64,000 nt of DNA, taken from Histoplasma ohiense. Taxonomy: Eukaryota; Ascomycota; Eurotiomycetes; Onygenales; Ajellomycetaceae. Made by a program: the position numbers and the translations under genes. The stretch lies in contig JAEVHH010000004.1 of the NCBI GenBank assembly GCA_017607445.1, forward strand, positions 1,488,001 to 1,552,000, given 5' to 3'. Positions 23,256-36,800 of the stretch are shown here, in pieces. How positions within the stretch are numbered: the first letter of the stretch is position 1; every line of letters begins with the position of its first letter. Under the pieces are notes generated by a model. It ran no database searches. It was given only the letters and a program-made list of their open reading frames with translations, and had not been told where the DNA came from.

Positions 23256-26212
23256 TAATTTCCTTTTGTGACCCATTGTAGTTGTTCCTCCTACAAGAAG
23301 CGAGAAGTACAACCAATTTATAGACCACCATATTTCAATATTCCACAAGCAAACCAAGGGATACTAGCAACAGCTCAGCTAATTTCCACGCTCCCTTCTG
23401 GCACACCACTCGGTACTCCTCAACCTGCTCGCTAGCCACTGCATGATAATGAAAAAATTTTCCTCGCGGTTATTCGGCATCTCGTCCCCATTCCTCCCCT
23501 CCCACCTTACCACCTCCACATTTTCAAAAATTCCCCTTCGTCCTACCTATCCCAGCATCTGTAAACGCAGTTCGCGGTGGCAGACCCCCAACCAACTGCA
23601 CAGGTGTCCCGCATTTCCCATTCCTACTCTCCTGGCCCCAATACCCAAGCTTCTGCACCAGTGCTGGGCAAAATTAGCTCCCGGATGATCTTCCCAAAAG
23701 CGTTCCTATTAAGGTTATGGCGGATAATAATTCGAAATCGCCGGGCTGGGTTTACCGCGGTTGTCATTGATCTATTTTTATAGAGCTTCAATCGGATATA
23801 AAAAGAAGGCGTTCAAGGATTTAGTTTATTCAGCGCGAGCAAGAACACTCTTATCAAAACCTATAGTGAACAGCAGGCGAATATCCGCGTAAAATAAGAC
23901 ACAATAGTACATAAGGCTAAAAACATACTCGTTACTATTTTTGTACCTCATAATTTTTTTTTGAAGGAGCCAGGGTTCAGATATTGTAATGTCCACTGGA
24001 GTCTGTGTCCATGCACAGTAAGTACATCATATTTTTAAACTCGCGTAACCTTTTGGACCATGGCAGGGCTTAGTTTTCCGGCCGAAAATATGAACTGTGT
24101 TCAGCTTTATTGGACCCCGTAAAGATAAAACTTGCCGTCAACTTAGACGGGCCCATCCTGATACACCTGAGCCCTCCAGGATCTTCTCATTGGCCATGCA
24201 ACAGCATCGTTGTTGCCATTCCGATTTCCTGGAATAAGTGCCTTGATTCGAGCAAATGCTCGGAGAACCGACAGCGGTGTGGATGCCAGCGGATGGCTGT
24301 TGTTGCTTGGTGGAACCCACCAAAGCAGACCGAGGGGAAATAAGGTTTAAATGACGAAGGGTCCTTTCGGTAAGTTTCTAAGCATGAAGCAGGAAATGTT
24401 CGCATTGGCCCTTGGTGATTGCGGGGAGTTAGGTGAATTTGCCCAACCCAGTTGTGTGGCATGTAGTACTGGAATTAGCTGCTATATAGAAGAAATGGTG
24501 TGATCAAGTGAAGACTTAAGCCATTCGCCTATTGGCGGGTACGGTCAGCAAACTAGATATCTAGCCATCTGATATCAGAACCAGCAGAACTGTTCCAGCT
24601 GGGAATTCCATTCAAAAAGGTCCGGAGCTGGGTTCTTGATTGAAGACCGCGGCACGGCAGCATTGCTGTATGGCGATATATCAATGCAGTGCACGTTGAC
24701 AACAGTGTGATCAACTCAAGAGAAGACAACCACACCCGTAAAACCGTTATCACCTTCGGGCAGTGGATATTGTTATTCAAAACGGATTCGGTTTCTGAAC
24801 ACAAACATCAACCACGACAAATTTTCTCTTTTATTTTTTTATCAACCTCAAATCCCCGAGGTTTAGCCAGCAGCCGCCAAGCTTATTTCTATTTTTGAAT
24901 TTTGAATTTTTAAATTTTTTAAATTTTGATCCTTTTTGGAAGCCAATCTTCAGCATGCCAGGTCCCCATGTCGTGAAAACTTCCCATTTAGGTACTCCCT
25001 AACCCTTACCACTTAGCACGAGAAACTCAATGAGAGAACGTCCGTCAACTCCCGTTTCGAATTCATTTCGAATTCATTTCTTGCAGGCAGAGTTGCGCTA
25101 TGGCAGCAAATCAGCAAAGGCAAGTAGGTTGAAGATCGGCGATTCCACGAAGGTACATGTACATGTACTATCAAGACCCAAGACGGTCAAGTCAGTCAGT
25201 CAGTTTCTTGCTTCAAAGCTAGGCGAAATGTGGGGTGATTCCAGCAGGCGCAGGGAATATACAGCTCATCCAAATATAGCTACATGCTGGTATGTACGGT
25301 ACATCAGAGTCCAAAACAGCACTGATTCCGCAGCTGCAAGAAGACGTGCTTCGGGACATGGCCAATAACAACCAATAACAAACAGTAGCTATGGCCGTCG
25401 TCTGCATATTGCGGCAAAAAGCAAAAGTAACGGTAGTTGTTGGTCTAGCTGCGAAAAGTCGGGAAGCATAGCTCCAACGAAGAAAAGAAAAGCAAAAGCT
25501 ATTCTGCAAACTAATCCAATCGGAACCGGTGCCGTGAACAGCAAGCAGCCCGGGATCAAACAAGCTCGTGGGGAGAGCTGCTGCTGCTGCTGCCTCACTT
25601 TTGACCAAAGCAAGGAAAAAAGCTTCAAAAAAAGGGCCAAAACACAATGAACCGACCGGCGTCTGCATCCAGATGTTTTCCTCTAGACTTCTTTACATTT
25701 TCGCGAACTCAACCCGGAGGAGGGGACGAAAAAATTAAAACAGAGTCTGTGAGAATTGAAAATTTGAAATGAGTACCAATAAATCCTTTTTCATGTCTTT
25801 AAAAATCCTCGCACTTAGGTGTTACAGGTGGGCAGAAAAGGTGTAAATCGGTGGCTTAAAAAACTGTTGTCGCCATTTCATCGCACAGATATACTACTTA
25901 ATAAGGCCCCAGTATGTATAATGATAACAATGACCTGAACAAGAAAAAACAACTCAAGCCGCACATGTAACCACGTACTAGCTTGTGACGACCCATGCTT
26001 CATAGGAGATTTGGTGAGAGAAACGAGGCAACGTATGAAGATAACTGCACATAAGCAATGAGAGGTAAGGGGCGGAAGGAAAATCAAATTATTAGGAAAA
26101 TCTACGCCTGTCGATTAGGACATCACATCAACCACAGCACCCAATCTAGTACCGGCCACGTTACGTAGACATGGGAATCATCGGTGCATGTCAAAAGTTA
26201 TGGTTTAGGTTT
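23256..26212. other. Long intergenic region, nothing recognised
   Basis: Nearly 3 kb between two gene 3' ends with no supported gene. It contains an AT-only low-complexity patch at about 24893-24932 and a short (CTG)n-like run near 25570-25590. Short open frames on both strands lack family resemblance or plausible splicing. Confidence 0.55.
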
Positions 26213-27832
26213 CTATAGAATGAACGCGTTCTTGATCTCGCTATAGATGGCGTGGAGCTCGTCAGTAGCGAGCTTTTCGAGCCTGTCGAGGGCATCCTTG
26301 GTCTGATCTTTCAACGAGCCAGCGTTGTATCCACCCTTTCCCACAATTTCTGAGTAGTTGGAAGAACCACCTCCGTTCCAGGCAAGTAACTATCAAAAAG
26401 TATTAGAAAGAATGATAATTGTATTACAATAATACACTTCCAGATATAACTTACGTTTTTGGTATCCTCGGGCATCTGAGTCAGTATATCCTTGGTGGAG
26501 ATGTGGGTGAGGGCGGTTTTAAGGTCCTCGGGGGTAAGAGGCGCGACAGCGAAGGCGGACTGTGTCGACGGGTAGAGAGAGACAAAGTAGGCCGCGAGGC
26601 CAGCTACGTGAGGAGATGCCATGGAAGTGCCAGAGATAGTGTTGACAGCGTACTTGCTGCCAATCCAGGTAGAGAGAATGTTAAGGCCGGGGGCAAAGAT
26701 GTCAACGCACGGGCCATAGTTAGAGAAGAAAGCACGTTCGTCGGACAGAGTGGAGGCTCCGACTGTGATGGCAGACTCAGCAGCAGCAGGAGAGTAATTG
26801 CAGGCGTCGGCGTTATCATTGCCAGCGGCCACAGCGAAGTGCATACCGGTGTCAACAGCAGCATTGACAGCGAGATCCAAGACACGCGAAGGTCCGCCGC
26901 CCAAACTCATGTTGGCAACACTACCCTTGAAGCCTTTCCGGCCGGTACCTTCCTTAGCAGCTTTCATTTGTTTCTGATGGCTTTGAGCGGCATATTCAAC
27001 GCCCTTAACGACGTCGGACATTGTTCCCGACCCGTTGGACCTCAGGACTTTGACAGCGTAGACGTTAGCCTTTTTGGCAACGCCAAATGTTGTGGCTGCG
27101 GAAGTCCCAGCGCAGTGGGTTCCGTGGCCATTTCCGTCGACATTTTCTTCACCTACTGGGATAGTGGCTCCCCAGAATGCACGTCCTCGGAAATCAACAT
27201 GGTCAGTGTTGATGCCAGTATCGATGACGTAAATGTCGACGCCTTCACCTGCCAGGTCCGAGTAGAGGTATGTGTTGAAGGTGGGAAAGTCCAGGGTATC
27301 TCGGTGACAGATCCTGGCGAGGCCCCATGGAGAATTATTTTGGGTTTCAAGGGACGTGGTATGGACCTCAGAGTCTTTCTCGATAAAATCGACCTAGGAA
27401 ATGGGTTAGAGTGACGAGCTCCATCAAGAAAAAGAGCAAAACATTTGGGAGTCAACTTACATCTGGATGCATGCGGACCTGGTCGATAACCTCCTCATCA
27501 AATGAGCCCGAGTATCCCAAAAGCGAGCCGGCAATATCGAAGGTATGTTTCAGGCCAGAGAACACGTCGTTCTTGAACGGAAACTGGTTACGTTTGTCAA
27601 GCTTTGATCTCTTGGCCATGGCTGTAGTGTGAAGGTTTTGCACCCAGTTCTGATGGGCAACCGCTGAAGCGCTGGTGACATGTTTTTTGAAGACAACAAT
27701 ATATGAGTCTTCAATCACTTTTGCATCCACCGACGAAAGGATGGGGGCGGCATCTTTGTGGATGGAATCAACCACAACTGGTGACGCAGCCGCCAGTAAC
27801 GGGACGATCGATAAGGCGAGAAGGCCTTTCAT
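26213..27832 (-). CDS. pepC: Vacuolar subtilisin-like serine protease (S8, PepC/PrB type)
   Basis: Three minus-strand exons, 27832-27461, 27393-26455 and 26389-26213, give 495 residues, the usual length for fungal PepC/Alp2 vacuolar proteases. Residues 1-16 are a signal peptide (MKGLLALSIVPLLAAA). An I9 propeptide follows (DSYIVVFKKHV ... FDEEVIDQVRMHPDVDFIEKD). The catalytic triad is Asp182 (YVIDTG), His214 (GNGHGTHCAG) and Ser381 (GTSMASPHVAG), with the oxyanion Asn about 316 (AAGND). The insert KAAKEGTGRKGFKGS and the C-terminal extension LEKLATDELHAIYSEIKNAF are typical of the vacuolar PrB group rather than secreted Alp1. It processes vacuolar zymogens and degrades bulk protein; related proteins are known fungal allergens. 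A 331-codon antisense frame across it is a shadow. Confidence 0.95.
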
Positions 27833-29967
27833 GGTGATGAAGGGCGCAGGAAAGGAGTGAAACAGAAGACAGGATATTTGAAGCCAAAGGAAAAGGATAC
27901 AATGGATGGAAGATGAGGAGAGAGAGCTGGGTTGAAGGGAGGTTGGAGATGGATAGGTTCACGAGGAAGTTGGGGAGAGCAAGAGAGTTGAAGTTTCGGG
28001 GGAGGACGGGGAATGATGCAAGCGCTGGGTTAGTCTGGTATCGGTATGGTCACAACAATGTGGCTGGTGCCGCCTGACCCAGGGCCCAGGGGTTGGCGGT
28101 GGCCTGGCCAACGGGGGGTCACATGGGCTGGGTTACCCGGACCTCGGGAGCCTTGGAAAGTTGGAAGCTGAACGTGCATAACATCCGCGGTAGAGGGTCG
28201 AACCATAGCTCCAGTACTCCGTACTGCAGCAACAATGGTGTGGTTCGTCTGTTGTATCCTTAAAAGCTGGTTGTCTGACACGAGTTCAAATCATCAGATG
28301 GATGGCTACCAGTATTCTCCTGCGGCTCAGTGATTAAGTCAAAGTAAAGAGCTTCACTGTCTACTAGAAAATTTTGTGCAAGAGGGAGAAAGAAAAATCA
28401 GCATCTGATTATTTGATGAAACTCATTGCATCTAGCTGTTGTTACCTTTGGAGTCAACTTCGCGGAGATCAATAGATGTGTATTTCAAATGACTTGGATG
28501 AGAGAGCACTGTTGATTCAAGCACCATCTCCAATACAAATAAGGAGTAGCTTGATAAATACATGGAAAGCTGGGAAATGCTATATCTATCAGCCTCTGTT
28601 TACAGATCTCAATTCATTCTCCCTTCCCGACATATTTTGCAAAAAGCTGTCTGTTCCACAAAGCTCCCAATAGAGTCCTTTGCCTGAGCGCGATCGACTA
28701 CTTTTTCCTCTACTCTATCATTTTGGCTATTAGTTGGCATTACGACCAGTAGGAAATATGCAGTGAGAGGACTACGGGTTGGCTGGCGATTATATGCCGG
28801 CGTCAAGTTTTTGAACTAATCAATCAGCTTCATGTACGACTCTAGCGGTAGTCAGCAACAAATACGGGTTTGTGAGAATATGAATCGATCGTGGACCGGG
28901 CCGTCTCATGAACACCACAGCATACACCCACCTGTCAGGCGGTGTGAGTCAAACTTCTACTTGGCACAAGGTGTACGCAGTATCGATTAATGAGTTCAGT
29001 TACTGCCCTACAGCCGATTTTGTGTGGCAGGAGTTTCTCTATCAAAGTTGGTGTCTGTACAAATGTATAAATTCCAGGGACGCATACATACGGGCGAACA
29101 CTTGACTCCTCTCAGCAAGGTCACGGCCCATCCCAAGATACCCTATGATATCCGTATTACAAGTGCCATACCAAAGACCTAGTTCACCAAGTAGTCTTTT
29201 TTCGCTCCAAGTGACAAAGCAGTCTTGCACATTGATTGATAATAGTATTGGCAGTCCGGCAAGAGCACAGCAGTCTACGAACCGTAGGCAAAGCCTATTC
29301 AACGATGAACAGCACCTACTCCCGAGCAACTAAGCTTGCATCCAGCTAAGGAGACCCCGACACTAGAATCGCACTGCCCAAATGGTTACAAATGACTCGC
29401 TGATAGGCTCAGGATTTCGCGAAGAAGCTCGTCAAGGAGAGATCTTCAAAGCTTTTAGATATACAAAGTCAAAAACAATCTCCTGATACAGACATTGTGC
29501 TAGTTGGACATAGCCTTGAGAACGGCAGTTGCACGGTAAGCGGCATGAGTGCGCCTTTATCATGCTGAAAAGGTTAGTTAGCAAGGAGCACAAGCAAACA
29601 AGGATGAATGAATGATTCCGATGATTAGGGAACTAGTAAACGAGAACTTTTATAGAGTCGAAGTAAAGGTTGATGTTCCACTCTGCGACACCATTCTTAC
29701 AGGTCGCAAGATTGTCACTCTCCTCAAGGATTTGATAGATGATGTTGAGAGCATATGAAGGGTTAGCTGCGAAGCAATGGACATATCAGCTCGAGATCGA
29801 TCACCCCTAATCTACCATGCTTGGGGTAACGATCGGTGACAAGAATACAGGTAACGGCACTGTAGCAATCGTCCCCTTTGTCAATCATTTCCCTTGTGGA
29901 TTCCTGGGGCTGGAGGATAAAGGATTTGTGCGGAATTATAGATAAGTTGCTGGTCTAGATCGGGTTA
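27833..29967. other. Intergenic region upstream of the subtilase
   Basis: GC-rich patch at 28050-28150 (subtilase promoter side), an AGTACTCCGTACT inverted repeat at 28213-28225, and otherwise unremarkable sequence up to the miniature transposon at 29968. No gene was recognised. Confidence 0.5.
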
Positions 29968-30391
29968 CAGTTGAACGTGGGTTATTAAAAGTTGGACGTG
30001 GTTTAATAAACCATGCTCAGCCCTTAACTCCCTCACTAAAATCTACACACACTAAACATCTTTTGCACGCCCTCACTGTATATTACTAATCAGCTCTTAT
30101 TTAGTCCTACTTCAACATCTGAGGCTCTTCAGCATCTGAAAAGCAGTTATGAGTTAGAATTAGTGATATAGAGTTAGAATCCAGGTTAGCTAAGAAATAG
30201 AGCTCTTGGGAAATATGATAAAATCACTGTGTCAAATGCATTTGAAGATGTGTAAGATATGTATGAGATATGACTAGTGTATGTAGTTTTAAATGGGAGG
30301 TTGACATGGTTTATGGTCAAAACTACGCCGAAGGTTATTCCGGCCCGAAAAATTAACCATGTTCAACTTTTTATTAACCAACGTTCATCTG
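29968..30391. mobile_element. MITE-like element with terminal inverted repeats and TA flanks
   Basis: The two ends are inverted copies of each other over about 40 bases. The left end starts CAGTTGAACGTGGGTT and the reverse complement of the right end starts CAGATGAACGTTGGTT; similarity continues through TATTAAAAGTTGGACGTGGTT against AATAAAAAGTTGAACATGGTT. The element is 424 bp, has no coding capacity and is flanked on both sides by TA. TA target duplication with CAG-starting repeats is typical of Tc1/mariner, including fungal Fot1/pogo elements, so this is best read as a non-autonomous derivative. It sits about 430 bp upstream of the BEACH gene start. Confidence 0.75.
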
Positions 30392-30818
30392 TATGCCCGG
30401 GCTAGCAGCCTGCTTTCTGGATGCCTGATTATATAATCAAAGGTGTCACAAACGATGTTCCGTTCCGAACTTCATGAAGGCAATATCAGAGCTGATAAAC
30501 ATAACCCTTGACTTTCCCAGGCGCAGTAAGACGACAGCTTTCTGTTTCTCATGAGCGCACCTTCTCGTCTCGCCATACTCTTCGTTATTTAACCTGTTGA
30601 GTTCAACATCTAATGTTTGAAACACGTTGGCATCGGGTCATCTCACAGTGGAGAGGGCTCGTTTTGACCATCTTAGATGACGAATACATGACCTGAATAT
30701 TGAACGCTTTACTCCGGTAGTTAAACCCTGTGGCATGTTCCCAATGACCGGATTAAAATCATTCTGGCCCTAATCATTGGTAATTTACAATAGAAGACAT
30801 AGGTCCCTCAAATGAACC
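30392..30818. other. Promoter region of the BEACH gene
   Basis: About 430 bp between the miniature transposon and the BEACH gene start. No specific element was recognised. Confidence 0.5.
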
Positions 30819-33800
30819 ATGAATAGTTCTTCCTCCATCCCTCGGCGCCCATCGTCTCCGCCTTTGTTAGCCCCGGAGCGCCTGGTTGCTGAATTGCGTC
30901 CTGTTATTGCGTCGTTGACTGATGTTTGCAATCAGAAGACTGACTTAGTCCAAAATATCCTTAGCGCAACTGAGAATCTCCTCCGGTTGCGCCACACCTT
31001 TATCGACGATGATAACGCCAGAGGCGCAAAAGACATTTTCCGCCGACTGCTTGGCTTCCAAACTCTACTCCGGCTGCTACGGTTAATAGGAGACATTTAT
31101 GACCCCTCTACATTATCGAAGGAAGATAGGAAGAGCCTTTTAGTCTTAACTAAAGATATCCATGGTGTTCTTGCCGAAAGCCTGAAAGACCACCCTGGCA
31201 ACAAGAGATATTTCTCCAAACAGCTGGATTCGGGTGGTGTTGCGCTTCTGGAAAGTAGCCTGTCGCCATTGTGTAACAAGTTGGGCCAGCATGCGGAAGG
31301 AACCAGTTCCCCTGATACTGCTGACATTGAGCAGTTTTATGGCGGACTCCTTGCTGCGGCTTTGACGCAAGAGATGTTCTCTGACTATTTCGCAGTGATA
31401 AGGAGAAATGTTGATCTAAAAAATGACCATCCAAACTCCTCAGCAATAGTGCAAGAAGTCACCAGTGAAACTCTAGGCCAATCAGAAACAATCGAAAATG
31501 GCGAGTTCGTGGGTCCTCTTTTGAGACTATGGCTCGCGCAATCATCAAAATTTCCGGGCTCTATCCTGCAATTAGCTATTCCGGCGTGCTTGATTCACCT
31601 AGCAAAGCAGTCCCAGCGCAATTTATTAGCACTCCATTCAACGGCAATGCTCAGCAGCCTTCTTCCCATCGTTATAGATTCAAAAGCGCTCGGACAAGAG
31701 CGGGACCTGTATCGCCAACTTGCGAGTATATTATGCTCCGAGGGCATAAATAACTTGGATGATGCCGTGCAGCTTTACCGAGCGGCTCATGACACCCCCA
31801 ACGTTTCGAGATTCCTACTGGACGCAATTAAGTCGTCAAAGAATCCAGCATGTATTCATTTTGACCTCTCCAGGCATGGATATTCTTCCCTTGAGCTACC
31901 GGCGTTGGGCAAACCATTTCCACCCAGCCATTCTGCTGGGTATACTCTTGCCGTGTGGGTGCGCTTCGATAACTTTGACCCGGCTGCTCACACCACCATA
32001 TTTGGAGCTTTTGATCCTAGCCAGGCTTGTTTTGTACTAGCGTATATTGAAAAGGATACTCATAATTTTATCCTCCAGACGTCAATGAAGGGTGCTCGCC
32101 CGAGTGTTCGTTTCAAATCAACGGTATTTGAGCCTGGTAAATGGTACCATATATGCATTATCCATAAAAGGCCTCGACCCATATCATCGTCACGGGCAAC
32201 ATTATTTGTCAACGGGGAGTTCGTAGAGCAGTTAAAACCAGAGTACCCATCTATTCCAGCTACTACTGTCCCTCACCGCGTGCCTCGCGTCCAAGCCTTC
32301 TTAGGGACTCCGGAGGAGTTGGCAACTCGGCTTGGAAAAGGGGTGTCAACGTCCCGATGGTCCTTGGCTTCTGCTATCTTATTCGATGAGGCATTTACGG
32401 ATGATATTATAGCGGTTTTCTACCATTTGGGCCCTCGATATCATGGCAATTTCCAGGATTGTTTAGGATCATTTCAGACTTACAAAGCATCCGCTCAGTT
32501 GAATTTGCGCAATGAGAGTTTCCATCCTGGTAAGGAAGAACAGTCGGATATCGTCGCCGTTATTCGTCAGAAAGCCAGTAGCCTGATTCCAGAAAATTCT
32601 GTCTTGCTAAATATATCCCCAATGACAATCCTCGATGATGATGATAGCAATAATGTTGATGAATCACAGCTCGTTAAGTCACTATCAAAACAGGCTGCCA
32701 GAAATTTGAATCGTCTCACTAAGGCTCGTGGAAACGCTGTTGCTATCAACGGTTCCGTTCCTGCAATAAATGATGCGTTAACCCAAGCACATGGTGTTGC
32801 AACTTTGACCGGAGACCCTGTTGTGATCGTACCACAGTCGCTAGATGATGCTAGCTGGCGGATTGGTGGATGTGCTGCGCCACATCTCAGTTTGATCGAA
32901 GCAGCATCCACGCCCGATAGTATTTGTATAGCTGTCGAATCTCTGTTCGAAGCCGTCCAAGATAACTGGAGAAATAGTGAGGCGATGGAGCGGGAGAATG
33001 CTTACAGTATACTTGCTGTTCTTCTTCGTGAGAAACTTGGTCTATCATCTCACATTCAGAATGCCATTTCGAAGCCTACCGCTCTATTTTCAACGCCTGA
33101 GCACCACAATGGGTTAGCCATGGAGATTCTCCTTCTTATACTAAAATTTGTTGGCTATGACTTCCAGGACCCGAGGAAGTCTATAATTACTAACCCACTA
33201 GCTTATCGGGTCCTTCTCGTTGATTTGGACATCTGGAGGCTAGCAGATCTGCCTTTGCTTGAGATATATTATTCTCAATTTGTCACGTTCTGCTCCGAGT
33301 CCAATAATCATCAATTCAATACCAAGCGTCTTTCTCGAATGCGTAAGAAGAACTATCGCACTCCTGTGCATTTCCCTATCTATGACGCTGACATTAACTT
33401 TTCTAGGTGTTGTCAAGAAACTCCTGGATGGAATAAAAGGGGAGAATTTCACTGCAGAATCTATCAAACTTTTTATTCCTTCACTTAGTTCCCTCGTAAC
33501 GTCATGTATGTCGGCGGAAATTTTTCGGTCGCTTGCTCTATTTATCACCTACTCCATTCACGGTGTCTCGCAGAAGCACAAAGGCGCTCGCTTCGATGCC
33601 CGGCCTAAACAGCCGAGGTTTGCCCATTTCTTGAATCTGGATAGACCCTACCTCTCCAAAACTCAAGTAGGAATCGAAGTCTTGAAAGCATATACCAACA
33701 TCGTTTGTAAAGAGAATGGCACGACGAATATTGTCAAATTTGCGAGAACCGTGACCAATAAGGTTAGGCCTTCGTTGACTGAGTTTATGCGCAAGGTGTT

Positions 33801-36800
33801 ACTCTTTTGTTCCTTACTAACAGCTATCTTTATGTGTAGTGGTTGTTATACTTAATCTTAGAAAACAATCCCGAAGTGGTGGTGCTGGCAACCACCATTC
33901 TTGCGAGATTACTAGTCACACATGGCAGCAGTTATACGAGGAAGTTTGCAGACAAATCAGGTGGATTCGTCATAATGCAACGTTGCCTGAGACGTTGGTG
34001 GCATATTCCTGCTCTTTGGCCGATTTGCTTTGCGATCCTGTTCGGAAAAGATGTTGGTCAATTAGACCTTGACCGACCTTTCGACCACTTCGGATTTTTA
34101 GATCTATTTAACTCCGGCGGGGACCTGAAAGTCCTCTGCCCTGAGATTCTTCCTGTCATTACAGGAATGCTCAAAGCCGGCATCAAGGCGACAGTCCTGA
34201 AAAGCAGCGAAACATCTATTGTCGAAGGCACAAATGAGCTTAGTAGAAATCGGGAAAATCGACGTTCCATGTCAAGCACAACACCTCCAGGTTGGTTCTT
34301 AAAACCTTATTGCTTGTTTCTTTTATCCAATTTCTCGTATGTCATACAATCTAACTGGCCTTTTGCTTTAGATGTTGGTACTATCAACACCTCTTCTGGG
34401 TCAAATATTGAGCTGTTAAACACAGTCGTTGGCTTTCTTGCCGATATTCATGTCAAGTCTCAGCATTTTCGTGACTTTACTATTACATCTTCTTATGTGC
34501 AAGAGTTTCTTTTCCTCCTGTTTCCAGTCGTCGTTGGCTCAGATGCAGTTAGCGCCGATGTAGAGCTGCATTCTCAGTCTTCCGGACTGACATTTGGAAC
34601 GCGAGATGTGGTTATCCGCCCGCTTTCAAATGCTCGTCCGGTTCTACGCACCACAACGGTAGAGAATTCTGAGCCTCCCGACGGTGACAATGGCCTTATA
34701 CGGCGCTCTTCCTTCGTTCTCGTGTCATCCGATAAATCTCAGCACGCTCCGTCGTTGGCTCGACTTCACCAGGCTGTTGCCCTGAAATCCGAGAGGGTGA
34801 ATACTCCTCCCGCCCATTCGATTGTGCAAGGGGTCTTGGAAGTGGTTGCGGCGGTTATCATTGACCAAGTGCTCACAAGAAAGGACTTCGAACTGGCGCT
34901 CCACTTGACAACTCCTCCAGGGTTCGTTGAACACCAAACATATTTTGAGTCTTGGGTCCTTCGGAATGTACTATCTCAACTCAAAAATACCATCTTATTA
35001 AACCGGAAACTTCTCTGGGAACCTCGGGTTTTAACAAACGTCTCCAAGCTTTTAACACACCTTGTGGAAATTCTTTATGAGGGTTGGTTTATAGACGGCG
35101 CGATTTCCATTTTAGATTTTGCAGGGCCAATCCTCGAATATTTGCAGCAGCCCGACGTTGCGAATCTAAAAAGCATTCGACTATGTAGTCAAGCAATCTC
35201 TTCGATACGATCAGTCGTCTCGCGCACGGTGTTATTTCGGCTCTCTGAGGCAGAGGCGTCGGACGCACTCGACTTTCTCAAGAAGTTAACCTACTGGCAA
35301 ACAGTAATTCTGTCTACCGAAGAGCCCCAGGCAGAATACTTACCTTTGATATGCTATTTGCTATATTCTAAATTAGTTACAGACGATGAAGATGTTCGAG
35401 TGGCTGCTGCAAACTTGTGGCGGGTGCATTTGGTACAGAAACCATCAGAGATGTCAGCGCTCCTGAACTATGCGGGTTCCTCCCTTCAAAAACGCTTGTT
35501 TTCTGGTTTCCAAAAGCTGGTTGGATTAGATGACGATAGTTTCCTGCGCTGGGTTGATGACCAACGCGATGATCTTGACTTGTTTTTCTTCGGCGCTCTA
35601 TCAAAAAAATGGGAATCCTTTGTTCGTGATGAAAACAACAAAACTGATGAGCGTGCACGGGTAAGGCTTTCAAAGAGAAAGGATAAATTGAAACTGTGGA
35701 ATCAAGTTGATATCGCCCAGGAGGAAATAATCCGCAAACATGATACCACCTATGAGCACTGGACATCTAACATTTCTACCTCTGAACATCTCAAGCATCA
35801 ACGATCCCTACAAGACCAACAAGACAACCTAGCATTTTTATCTTCATCTTTTGCCAAAATGTACCGTGATTTGAGGCGGGATAATGGGATCCTGGCTGGA
35901 AGCACTGAGACCAAATGGCGCCTTGACCAGACTGAAGGAAGGGATAGGATGAGGCTACGAATAACTCCAGATGACACGGCCGGAGGGCAAAATTACCAAC
36001 CAAAGCGCAGAAGATTACATGAGCATCCAAGCATTAAACTAGACACACGAGTCCGTGCTGCTGAACAAGACATGGTTGGAATCACGCCCACTCCTTTGGT
36101 TGCTGAGCCTGCTGAATCTGAATCTCAAGTCGAAGGTCCAACGGACGCGCCCAACAGCGATCATGATGACAGATCGGGCCTTGAGGGTAGTTATGAAATG
36201 ATAGAGGACCCGTTGGATGGACAAAGTGATTATGAGGACAAGAATAGGAAGGTCATGAGAAGTCTCCATCGGGGAGACCAAGTCCAGCATGTTTGTAATA
36301 TTTCTAGAATTGAGGGGCTAGAAGCGTGTGAAGGACTCCTAATTCTCGGGAAGGATTCGGTTTATATTCTGGACAACTTTTTTCAACGGGCTGATGGTGA
36401 AGTTGTCAATGTTAGGCAAGCGCCTCCTGAAGAGCGGGATCCTTACGTTCGCATGATTTCCGGCCGCCAATCAGATGACCGACGAGTGAATAATGGAGAA
36501 CATGAAACCAGAAGTTGGAAATGGGCGGAGGTGATCAGCGTATCGAAGCGGCGATTTTTGTTCCGCGACGTTGCGCTGGAAATATTCTTTGCGGACGGTC
36601 GAAGCTATTTGCTCACAATGGTGTCTCCAACACTTCGGAATGAGTTATTCTCGCTTCTCTCATTTCGTGCCCCTCAAGTAAACGGATCCGGGAACGCAAC
36701 GCAGACCGAAGAAATGTGGAGATTTGAAGCGTTGCGCAGTCAAGAGGATAACACTCAGTTCTTCAGGGCGAAGATTGCCAACGTGTTTAACCAAAACCCT

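Noticed and set aside
25219..25668. 149-codon minus-strand frame with an Ala-rich stretch
   Set aside because: The Ala run comes from a short CTG repeat and nothing else suggests coding.
26419..27414. 331-codon plus-strand open frame across the subtilase gene
   Set aside because: It is antisense to a fully explained protease with all catalytic motifs, and its sequence resembles no family. A long antisense frame is expected from the codon bias of the real gene.
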